From CAYNDB01 sp964395915 (GTDB taxonomy: Bacteria; Nitrospinota_A; UBA7883; JAJRTC01): a stretch of 6,178 nucleotides of DNA. Positions 1 to 6,114 of the stretch are shown here, in pieces; position 1 is the stretch's first letter; the number at the start of each line of letters is the position of its first letter. The stretch spans positions 1 through 6,178 of the forward strand of contig CAYNDB010000129.1 in the NCBI GenBank assembly GCA_964395915.1. The letters run 5' to 3'. The translations under genes and the position numbers were made by a program. A model generated the notes under the pieces. That model searched no databases. It saw only the letters and a list, made by a program, of their open reading frames with translations, and had not been told where the DNA came from.

Positions 1-1
1 T

Positions 2-199
2 GATTTTGGAGTCATAGTGGATCTCGGCGTTGCTGACAGCGATGGTGACGGCGTGAACGATCTTGTAGATAATTGTATCAACGACGCGAACGCGGATCAG
101 GCGGATACAGATGGCGACGGCATTGGAAACGCTTGCGATGCGTTTTCGATAATAATTCCAGAAATCGATTGGGGGATTATACTTCCCCTCAGTCCGTGA
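2..199 (+). CDS. C-terminal fragment of a secreted protein with thrombospondin type 3 (calcium-binding) repeats
   Basis: The frame is open from the window edge, so the true start lies outside; a GTG at 17 is internal and not a credible start. The visible 65 residues contain a textbook type 3 repeat block (nt 35-139): an Asp-rich loop DSDGDGVNDLVDNC, then NADQADTDGDG, closing with GNACD. In this family alternating Asp residues bind calcium and the two Cys can form disulfides, so the protein is expected to be exported and to act outside the cytoplasm. After the repeats comes a short hydrophobic end (FSIIIPEIDWGIILPLSP) and a TGA stop. I see no LPXTG or PEP-CTERM sorting signal and no basic C-terminal anchor. 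The function of the whole protein cannot be told from this end. The gene converges on ppdK and shares a hairpin terminator region with it. Confidence 0.85.
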   Translation, partial: DFGVIVDLGVADSDGDGVNDLVDNCINDANADQADTDGDGIGNACDAFSIIIPEIDWGIILPLSP

Positions 200-235
200 C
201 ATACGGAGCGGTAAAAGTAAGCATGATTAAACCAA

Positions 236-254
236 CCCGTCCCTAGCAGACGGG
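236..254. other. Small hairpin in the convergent intergenic region
   Basis: CCCGTC (236-241) and GACGGG (249-254) form a perfect 6-bp stem around a 7-nt loop. No T tract follows on the plus strand, so alone it is not a convincing intrinsic terminator. It sits about 37 bp after the stop of the repeat protein and just before the stronger hairpin at 264-296; it may help RNA folding or 3'-end protection, or be chance. Confidence 0.4.
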
Positions 255-263
255 AAGGTGGGG

Positions 264-296
264 AAGGGGCGAGCCAAAACCCAAGGTTCGCCCCTT
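264..296. terminator. Bidirectional terminator hairpin between converging genes
   Basis: AAGGGGCGAGCC (264-275) pairs with GGTTCGCCCCTT (285-296) over 12 positions, with one G-T wobble, around a 9-nt A/C-rich loop. Read on the plus strand the stem ends in TT and runs into a T-rich stretch (TTCAATTATTTCTTT). Read on the minus strand it lies directly after the ppdK stop (TAA at 302-300). Position and strength suit an intrinsic terminator serving both converging genes; the poly-T tracts are imperfect in both directions, which lowers certainty. Confidence 0.75.
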
Positions 297-299
297 CAA

Positions 300-3008
300 T
301 TATTTCTTTCCAGCCTTCTTCTTGGCTGGTTTCCTTTTAGGAGCTGTTTTTTTCTTTACCTTGCCGGGTTTGGATAACGCCTTTTCCTTGACCACCGCCT
401 GCGCCGCCGCCAGCCTTGCGATCGGCACACGATATGGCGAACACGACACATAATCCATCCCGATATCGTGACAGAACTCAACCGAAGCCGGCTCGCCCCC
501 GTGCTCACCGCAGATACCGATCTTAAGCTTCGGTTTCACGCTTCTCCCGTTATCCACACCCATCTTGATAATAGCGCCCACTCCATCACGGTCTATCGAA
601 ACAAAGGGATCGTTTGGCAATATCCCTTCGCTAACATAAAACGGAAGGAACCTGCCGGAATCGTCGCGGGAAAGGCCGAAAGTTGTCTGCGTCAGATCGT
701 TTGTGCCGAATGAGAAAAAATCGGACTCCTCGGCTATTTTATCCGCCGTAATGGCGGCCCTGGGCAACTCTATCATCGAGCCTATCGTATATTTAAGCTT
801 GACTCCGGTTTTGGCGATGACTTCCTGCGCCACCGCCGCCACACGCGCTCGCAAAATCTTAAGCTCTTTTACATGCGCCACCAGCGGTATCATCACCTCG
901 GGAAAAACCTTTTTCTTTTTCTTTACCATATGACACGCCGCTTCAAATATTGCGCGCGCCTGCATGTCGTATATATCCGGGAAAGTGATGCCCAGCCTGC
1001 ATCCACGATGTCCCAACATAGGATTGAACTCGTGGAGCATATTAGCTCTCTGTTTCAGATCGACTATCGATACGCCCAGATCTTTTGCCAGGATGGCGTA
1101 GTCCGCTTCCTCCTTGGGCAGAAACTCATGCAACGGCGGGTCGAGAAGACGAATGGTGACAGGCAGCCCCTCCATCGCCTTGAATATCCCTATGAAGTCT
1201 TTTTTCTGCATCGGTAGAAGCTTTTTCAGCGCCGCTCTGCGCTCCTTACCGCTTTTGGCCAATATCATCTCCCGTACGGCGACTATCCTGTCCCCTTCAA
1301 AGAACATATGCTCCGTGCGACACAACCCGATCCCTTCGGCCCCAAACTCCCTCGCCACCTGCGCGTCATGAGGTGTATCGGCGTTTGTACGCACTTTCAG
1401 CCTTCTAGCCTTGTCAGCCCACCCCATCAAAGTGGAGTAATATTTTGAAAGCTTTGGTTTTACCAATGGCGCTTTTCCTTTTATCACTCTGCCGGTTGAG
1501 CCATCGAGTGTTATCCAGTCCCCTTTTTGAATCGCCACGGAACCTACCGTGAAAAGTTCATTTCGTAATGAAATTTTTAACTCCTCCGCCCCGGCCACAC
1601 AACACTTACCCATACCACGGGCCACAACCGCAGCGTGTGATGTCATGCCGCCTGTCGCGGTCAAAATCCCCTGGGCGGCGTTCATGCCTCCTATATCCTC
1701 CGGGCTGGTTTCCTGCCTCACCAGTATGAGCTTCTCCCCTTTTGCGGCAAGGTCGATGGCCTCCTCAGCGGTAAACACCACCCGCCCCACGCCGGCTCCG
1801 GGGGAGGCCGGAAGCCCTGTGGTTAAAGTTTCCACTTTTGCCTTCTGGTCGATAGTTTCATGTAAAAGCTGGTCGAGCTGTTCCGGGTGAACGCGGTTTA
1901 TCGCTTCATCTTTTGTAATCAGCTTTTCATTTACCATCTCAACGGCAATACGCACAGCGGCGGCGGCTGTCCGCTTACCAACGCGGTTCTGGAGCATATA
2001 GAGCTTCTTGTTCTCTATCGTAAATTCTATATCGAGCATGTCGCGGTAATGCTTCTCAAGCCTTCTGTATATTTTGTCCAGGTCCTTTTTGGCTTGTGGA
2101 AGCTTCCGCCCCATCTGGTCTATGGATAAAGGCGTACGGATACCGGCCACCACGTCTTCCCCCTGCGCGTTTATTAAAAATTCACCAAAAAATTTGCGTT
2201 CGCCCGTCGCAGGATCTCTTGTAAAAGCCACACCGGTGCCACTGTCGTCCCCCATATTGCCGAACACCATTGATTGCACGTTAATGGCGGTTCCCCAACT
2301 TGCAGGTAAACTGTAAAGACGGCGATATTCAATGGCCCGTTTATTGTTCCACGAATTGAAAACAGCGCTTACCGCCATCCGAAGCTGTTCAGCCGGGTTT
2401 TGTGGAAATTCACGTCCGGTTTCACTCTTCACAACCTTTTTATAGTCCGCCACCAAAGCCTTAAGAGATTCCACATTCAGGCCGGCATCTGTCTTTGCGC
2501 CTGTCATCCGCTTGCGTTTGGTAAGAATCCGCTCAAATTTTAGTCTGTCGATACCCATCACAACATCGCCGAACATAGTGATGAAGCGGCGATATGAGTC
2601 CCACGCAAAACGTTCGGAGCCAGATTTTCCGATAAGACCCTTAATTGAATTGTCGTTCAGCCCAAGGTTTAATATTGTGTCCATCATACCCGGCATGGAG
2701 GCGCGGGAACCGGAGCGGACCGATACAAGGAGAGGGTTCTTGTTATCGCCAAATTTTTTACCCGTTTCCTTTTCCAGGCGCTTCATGTTCTTGTTAATAT
2801 CTTCCGACAGCCCGACAGGCCATTTACGTTTTCTGTCGAAATACTCGACACACGCTTCGGTGGTTATGGTAAACCCTGTGGGCACGGGTATCTTGAGGTT
2901 GCACATTTCCGCCAGGTTGGCGCCTTTGCCGCCCAGCAGGTTTTTCATGCTCGCGTCGCCTTCAGCTCCGTTATGACCAAAAAAGTAGATATATTTTTTC
3001 CTGGGCAT
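300..3008 (-). CDS. ppdK: Pyruvate, phosphate dikinase
   Basis: This cytoplasmic enzyme reversibly converts pyruvate, ATP and phosphate to phosphoenolpyruvate, AMP and pyrophosphate. The 902-residue protein aligns by eye along the whole family. The N-terminal nucleotide-binding domain (about 1-345) opens with KYIYFFGHNGAEG and carries Lys22, SVRSGSRASMPGMMD (96-110), QGEDVVAGIR (282-291) and the QNR end of the ATP-grasp part (340-342). The swivelling phosphohistidine domain (about 395-515) has GGMTSHAAVVARGMG with catalytic His458 and the adjacent Thr456. The C-terminal PEP/pyruvate barrel (about 535-872) shows Arg564 (GLCRTEHMFF), Arg620 (TIRLLDPPLHEF), Glu747 (MIELPR), Asn770 (FGTNDLTQ) and Cys833 (GICGEHGG). 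All catalytic residues known in the family are present, so it should be active. The ATG start is set by a good ribosome binding site. Odd: about 30 Lys/Pro/Ala-rich residues (872-902) lie past the usual end. It follows glyS by 100 bp on the same strand. Confidence 0.98.
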   Translation of the reverse strand: MPRKKYIYFFGHNGAEGDASMKNLLGGKGANLAEMCNLKIPVPTGFTITTEACVEYFDRKRKWPVGLSEDINKNMKRLEKETGKKFGDNKNPLLVSVRSGSRASMPGMMDTILNLGLNDNSIKGLIGKSGSERFAWDSYRRFITMFGDVVMGIDRLKFERILTKRKRMTGAKTDAGLNVESLKALVADYKKVVKSETGREFPQNPAEQLRMAVSAVFNSWNNKRAIEYRRLYSLPASWGTAINVQSMVFGNMGDDSGTGVAFTRDPATGERKFFGEFLINAQGEDVVAGIRTPLSIDQMGRKLPQAKKDLDKIYRRLEKHYRDMLDIEFTIENKKLYMLQNRVGKRTAAAAVRIAVEMVNEKLITKDEAINRVHPEQLDQLLHETIDQKAKVETLTTGLPASPGAGVGRVVFTAEEAIDLAAKGEKLILVRQETSPEDIGGMNAAQGILTATGGMTSHAAVVARGMGKCCVAGAEELKISLRNELFTVGSVAIQKGDWITLDGSTGRVIKGKAPLVKPKLSKYYSTLMGWADKARRLKVRTNADTPHDAQVAREFGAEGIGLCRTEHMFFEGDRIVAVREMILAKSGKERRAALKKLLPMQKKDFIGIFKAMEGLPVTIRLLDPPLHEFLPKEEADYAILAKDLGVSIVDLKQRANMLHEFNPMLGHRGCRLGITFPDIYDMQARAIFEAACHMVKKKKKVFPEVMIPLVAHVKELKILRARVAAVAQEVIAKTGVKLKYTIGSMIELPRAAITADKIAEESDFFSFGTNDLTQTTFGLSRDDSGRFLPFYVSEGILPNDPFVSIDRDGVGAIIKMGVDNGRSVKPKLKIGICGEHGGEPASVEFCHDIGMDYVSCSPYRVPIARLAAAQAVVKEKALSKPGKVKKKTAPKRKPAKKKAGKK

Positions 3009-3017
3009 CTATCTATG

Positions 3018-3024
3018 AACCTCC
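3018..3024 (-). promoter_or_regulatory. Ribosome binding site of ppdK
   Basis: On the minus strand GGAGGTT lies 9 nt upstream of the ATG at 3008, close to a full Shine-Dalgarno match. It supports the chosen start, which also matches where family members begin (KYIYFFG within the first ten residues). Confidence 0.8.
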
Positions 3025-3029
3025 ATCAC

Positions 3030-3056
3030 ATATTAAAAACTGGGTAATTTGTTCAA
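3030..3056 (-). promoter_or_regulatory. Weak candidate promoter for ppdK
   Basis: On the minus strand TTGAAC (3056-3051) and TAATAT (3035-3030) resemble -35 and -10 boxes, but the 15-nt spacer is short and the region is generally A/T-rich, so a chance match is likely. If real, ppdK could be transcribed apart from glyS, with a leader of about 15-20 nt containing the ribosome binding site. Confidence 0.2.
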
Positions 3057-3080
3057 ATGTAAAAAGTCTTAAAATATATC

Positions 3081-3106
3081 AAATAAACCAGGAATGCGAG
3101 CCCCGG
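3081..3106 (-). terminator. Weak candidate terminator or attenuator after glyS
   Basis: Two bases after the glyS stop, the minus strand reads CCGGGG (3106-3101), a 7-nt loop, TCCTGG (3093-3088), then TTTATTT. The 6-bp stem includes two G-T pairs, so it is modest. It could allow partial termination between glyS and ppdK, but read-through is plausible. Confidence 0.3.
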
Positions 3107-3108
3107 AT

Positions 3109-5016
3109 TTATGCCACGATTTTGGAAAAATCCGCGATTTTGAAAAATAACATGGAAATATTCGATAAAAGGTTTAGACGATTATTCTTTACCGCCTCAT
3201 CATCCGCCATCACAAGCACATCGTCAAAAAAAGTGTCCACCATGCCACGCAAAGCCGCGACTCTCTCCAGCGAATCGAGATAATCCCCCGAGGCAAGCTT
3301 CGGGGCGACCACTTCCGCGACTTTTTTCACCTCGTTATGCAGTTTTCTTTCCGTCTCATTTTCAAAAAGAGCCTCATCCACAACTCCTCGTGTATGACCC
3401 CTGGTTATATTCGCCACACGCTTGAACGTCACAGCCAAAGGTTCAAAAAACTCCCGCTTTTTAAGCTCCGTCATCGCCGCCACACGTTTATTGGCGTCGG
3501 CGATATCGTCAAACCCCGCGGCAAGAACCGAGTCCGCCACATCGTACGGAACTCCGTTGGAAGTCCACATATTCTTGAGCCGTCCGGCAAAAAATTCCTC
3601 TATCCTGGTTTTCAATTCATCCGCCGATGATTCCAGCTTCCCACCAAATGAACCAATGGCGGCTGTCAAAAGCTCATTCAGCGACAAGGCATAGCCTTTG
3701 TCAAACACAATTTGTATCACTCCAAGCGTTTGCCGTCGCAACGCAAAAGGGTCTTGTGTTCCGGTGGGTATAAGCCCCACGCCAAAACAACCGACGATCG
3801 TATCCACCTTATCGGCCAGGCTCACTATGGCCCCCGTCTCGGTAACCGGCAAATCATCCCCCGCAAAGCGGGGCAGATAGCTTTCATATATGGCGGCGCA
3901 TACTTCCGCAGGCTCTCCTTCATGACGTGAATATTCCCGACCCATGATCCCTTGCAGTTCAGGGAACTCATACACCATCAGCGTCTCAAGGTCCGCCTTG
4001 CAAAGAGCCGCCGCACGCGACGCGTACTGTTTTTTTTCAGGATCAATCTTNNNNNNNNNNNNNNNNNNNNNNNNNNNNNNNNNNNNNNNNNNNNNNNNNN
4101 NNNNNNNNNNNNNNNNNNNNNNNNNNNNNNNNNNNNNNNNNNNNNNNNNNTCTTTCACGCAAAACATTTTCTGGTGGCCTTTCATGGATGCGATCAAAAG
4201 CTCGTCCGGCAACGCAAGATACTCCTCCTCAAAAGAGCCATACATAGGCGCCGGCCATTCCGTTAAAAACGACACTGTTTCTATAAGCTCATCATCTTCC
4301 AAAAGCCGCACCCCATGCTTCTCGGCCACAGCGCGTACGCCTTCCAGCACGGTTTTTTTACGTTCATCAGAGTCTGCGATGACAAAGTTTTCTTTTAATT
4401 TGGATACGTAATCATCGTTTCCTGTCACTTTTATTGATTGTGACCCTAAAAACCTGTGACCTCTCGTAATATCGGAGGACTTGATATCCCCTATCGCAAG
4501 CGGCAATATCTTACTGTCGAAAAGCGCCACGATCCAATGTATGGGGCGGGTAAACTGGATATCGCCGTCGCCCCATCTCATCGACTTTGGGAATGGGAGG
4601 CCAAGAACTATTTCCGGAAGTATATTGGCCAGAAGATCGGCTGTTTCCTCTCCTCCCTCCGTAACCTCGACATAGATATATTCCCCTTTGCCCGTTTGCT
4701 CTACCTTGATGGCGGAAACATCCACGCCTTTCCCGGCGGCAAACCCTATGGCCGCTTTGGTAGGAGCGCCATCAGGTGTGAACGCCGCTTTTTTAGGCGG
4801 CCCGTGTTGTTTGGTGACTTTTGCGGGACGTCTATCCGGTAAACCCGCAACGGAAACAGCCAGACGGCGAGGTGTTGAATATGTCGTCACGTTTTCACAA
4901 GGCAGACCAAGTTCTTTCAGCTTGCCGTATATATTGCCGCCAAGAGCTTCCTCCGCAGGCTTGATATAACCTGCGGGTATCTCCTCTACACCGATCTCAA
5001 ATAGTAATTCTCCCAC
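3109..5016 (-). CDS. glyS: Glycine--tRNA ligase beta subunit (interrupted by an assembly gap)
   Basis: The beta chain of the bacterial alpha2-beta2 glycyl-tRNA synthetase; it binds tRNA-Gly while the alpha chain (GlyQ) forms glycyl-adenylate. The N-terminus GELLFEIGVEEIPAGYI is the family signature. Further family blocks are TYSTPRRLAV (45-54), PFPKSMRWG (141-149), FTRPIHWIVAL (155-165), MKGHQKMF (278-285), MGREYSRHEGE (358-368), RFAGDDLP (383-390) and DPFALRRQTLGVI (422-434). The region from about 525 to 625 is the DALR-type anticodon-binding end. Residues 289-322 are undetermined because of 100 N (4051-4150). As written the protein is 635 residues; the family is near 690, and the shortfall falls at the gap. 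The start is GTG: an in-frame TAA lies seven codons upstream (5040-5038) and no other start codon intervenes. No glyQ lies alongside; upstream is a divergent oxidoreductase gene. ppdK follows on the same strand. Confidence 0.97.
   Translation of the reverse strand: MGELLFEIGVEEIPAGYIKPAEEALGGNIYGKLKELGLPCENVTTYSTPRRLAVSVAGLPDRRPAKVTKQHGPPKKAAFTPDGAPTKAAIGFAAGKGVDVSAIKVEQTGKGEYIYVEVTEGGEETADLLANILPEIVLGLPFPKSMRWGDGDIQFTRPIHWIVALFDSKILPLAIGDIKSSDITRGHRFLGSQSIKVTGNDDYVSKLKENFVIADSDERKKTVLEGVRAVAEKHGVRLLEDDELIETVSFLTEWPAPMYGSFEEEYLALPDELLIASMKGHQKMFCVKXXXXXXXXXXXXXXXXXXXXXXXXXXXXXXXXXXKIDPEKKQYASRAAALCKADLETLMVYEFPELQGIMGREYSRHEGEPAEVCAAIYESYLPRFAGDDLPVTETGAIVSLADKVDTIVGCFGVGLIPTGTQDPFALRRQTLGVIQIVFDKGYALSLNELLTAAIGSFGGKLESSADELKTRIEEFFAGRLKNMWTSNGVPYDVADSVLAAGFDDIADANKRVAAMTELKKREFFEPLAVTFKRVANITRGHTRGVVDEALFENETERKLHNEVKKVAEVVAPKLASGDYLDSLERVAALRGMVDTFFDDVLVMADDEAVKNNRLNLLSNISMLFFKIADFSKIVA
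4051..4150. other. Assembly gap (100 N) inside glyS
   Basis: Exactly 100 N, a common placeholder length for a gap of unknown size. The glyS frame is the same on both sides, and both flanks are clearly GlyS in the right order, so the join itself is sound. Compared with the E. coli protein as I remember it, about 50 more residues are expected here, so the true gap is probably near 250 nt. It should contain the conserved core block with the NIES and GNE motifs. Confidence 0.95.
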
Positions 5017-5027
5017 CTTAAGCCCAA

Positions 5028-5034
5028 CCTTTCC
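5028..5034 (-). promoter_or_regulatory. Ribosome binding site of glyS
   Basis: On the minus strand GGAAAGG precedes the GTG start by 11 nt. The match is only moderate and the start codon is GTG, so initiation may be weaker than for ppdK. A second purine block, AAGGA (5045-5041), lies 4 nt before an out-of-frame ATG at 5036. Confidence 0.45.
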
Positions 5035-5063
5035 ATGTTATCCTTACGACACTAGATGGCCAG

Positions 5064-5072
5064 ATTATAGCA
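5064..5072 (-). promoter_or_regulatory. Extended -10 promoter of glyS
   Basis: On the minus strand the sequence reads TGCTATAAT: a perfect TATAAT (5069-5064) preceded by TGn (5072-5070), the extended -10 motif that can work without a good -35 box. No TTGACA-like box is seen 16-18 nt upstream, which fits that class. A likely start of transcription is the A at about 5057, giving a leader near 40 nt before the GTG start. Confidence 0.6.
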
Positions 5073-5096
5073 AACTGGAATGAGGAAGGCTTTGTT

Positions 5097-5125
5097 TTGC
5101 TGAAATATATGGCAGAATATATTTA
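5097..5125 (+). promoter_or_regulatory. Weak candidate promoter for the ypdA-like gene
   Basis: TTGCTG (5097-5102) and TATTTA (5120-5125) are separated by 17 nt, an ideal spacer, but the -10 match is mediocre. The surrounding AT-rich stretch also offers TATATT (5118) and TATAAC (5124). Some promoter is needed here because the gene starts a divergent transcription unit; the exact boxes are uncertain. Confidence 0.3.
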
Positions 5126-5134
5126 TAACTTTTT

Positions 5135-5143
5135 GAGGTGGAG
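5135..5143 (+). promoter_or_regulatory. Ribosome binding site of the ypdA-like gene
   Basis: GAGGTGGAG lies 8 nt before the ATG at 5152, offering GAGGTG and GGAG as overlapping Shine-Dalgarno matches. It supports this start, which puts the FAD-binding motif at residues 9-14, as in the family. Confidence 0.7.
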
Positions 5144-5151
5144 CGATTCTA

Positions 5152-6114
5152 ATGAACCTTGATTACCTTATCGTGGGAGCTGGCCCGGCCGGGCTTGCAT
5201 GCGCTATCGAGGCGGAAAAAAAAGGACTCAACTACCTTGTGGTGGACAAAGGATGTGTGGTGGATTCCATTTATCGTTTCCCTGCCGACCTTGTCTTTTT
5301 CTCCACACCGGACCTCGTGCAGATTGGCGACCTTGTTTTCATCAGCACGTCTTTCCGTCCCACCCGCATGGAGGTTCTCAAATATTATCTGGCTGTCGTG
5401 GAGCATTATGGCTTGAGGATAAACACATATGAAAAAGTAGAGTCGATAACACCAAATGAAAGCGGATTCAGCGTTAAAACCACGTCACACACAGGCCATA
5501 CGCATACATATAATCCTAAAAAAGTGATTGTGGCTATTGGATATTACGACAACCCGAACATGCTCGGGATAGAGGGGGAAGACTTGCCAAAAGTCTCGCA
5601 TTACTATACCGAAGCGCACCCGTATAATGGCCAGGATGTAGTTATTATCGGAGCGAAAAACTCCGCCGTGGAGGCCGCTTTACTCTTTTGCAGGACAGGA
5701 GCGCGTGTGACGCTTGTACATAGAGGCCCTGCCATATCCGACAGCGTGAAATACTGGGTGCGGCCGGATATTGAGAAAAAGCTTAAAACCGGCAAGGTCA
5801 AGGCGATGTTCAACAGCGAGGTTACAAGGATATTGCCGGACAAAATAGTCATCCGTAATAATGCGACAAACGAAATTTCCGAGATTAAAAACGATTTCGT
5901 ATTCGCATTAACAGGTTATCGTCCTGACGCAAAATTTTTACAGAATTGCGGTGTCAGGCTCGATGATATGACAATTGCGCCAGAGCATGACCCTGAAACG
6001 CTGGAGACAAATGTTCCTGGTTTATACGTTGCAGGCTCAATAGCCGCAGGGATCAATAACAACAAGATTTTTATAGAGAATAGTCGTGAGCACGGAAAAA
6101 AGATAATTCTATAG
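5152..6114 (+). CDS. ypdA: YpdA-family FAD/NADPH oxidoreductase (putative bacillithiol disulfide reductase)
   Basis: A 320-residue flavoprotein of the thioredoxin reductase-like fold, near the usual family length (about 320-330). YpdA (Bdr) in Firmicutes uses NADPH to reduce bacillithiol disulfide in the cytoplasm. Visible features in order: FAD motif GAGPAG (9-14), KGCVVDSIYRFP (33-44), FFSTPDLVQIGD (49-60), AIGYYDNPN (128-136), GEDLPKVSHYY (142-152), the NADPH motif VVIIGAKNSAVEAAL (163-177), KNDFVFALTGYRPD (246-259) and the C-terminal FAD block ETNVPGLYVAG (285-295) followed by IFIENSREHG. These blocks separate YpdA from true thioredoxin reductases, and there is no CxxC pair. Odd: the Cys of the GGGPCG motif in Staphylococcus YpdA (Cys14) is Ala13 here, though Cys17 and Cys35 are near. 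The substrate is therefore inferred by family only. The gene is divergent from glyS across a 135-bp shared promoter region. Confidence 0.88.
   Translation: MNLDYLIVGAGPAGLACAIEAEKKGLNYLVVDKGCVVDSIYRFPADLVFFSTPDLVQIGDLVFISTSFRPTRMEVLKYYLAVVEHYGLRINTYEKVESITPNESGFSVKTTSHTGHTHTYNPKKVIVAIGYYDNPNMLGIEGEDLPKVSHYYTEAHPYNGQDVVIIGAKNSAVEAALLFCRTGARVTLVHRGPAISDSVKYWVRPDIEKKLKTGKVKAMFNSEVTRILPDKIVIRNNATNEISEIKNDFVFALTGYRPDAKFLQNCGVRLDDMTIAPEHDPETLETNVPGLYVAGSIAAGINNNKIFIENSREHGKKIIL

Noticed and set aside
2512..2976. A 154-codon open frame on the plus strand inside ppdK, with several similar ones along ppdK and glyS
   Set aside because: They lie opposite strongly conserved coding sequence, show no recognisable domain, and have no convincing ribosome binding sites. 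They are shadows of the real genes.
3009..3108. Riboswitch or T-box leader between glyS and ppdK
   Set aside because: The 100-bp region is AT-rich, with no T-box consensus or extended paired structure; only a small hairpin after glyS is visible.
3944..4411. Plus-strand open frames running through the N run
   Set aside because: They exist only because N codons contain no stops; the opposite strand is clearly glyS.
3109..5016. glyS as a broken pseudogene or a false join of two contigs
   Set aside because: Both sides of the gap carry clear, correctly ordered GlyS blocks in the same frame with a proper stop, so an intact gene with an unfilled gap is the simpler reading.
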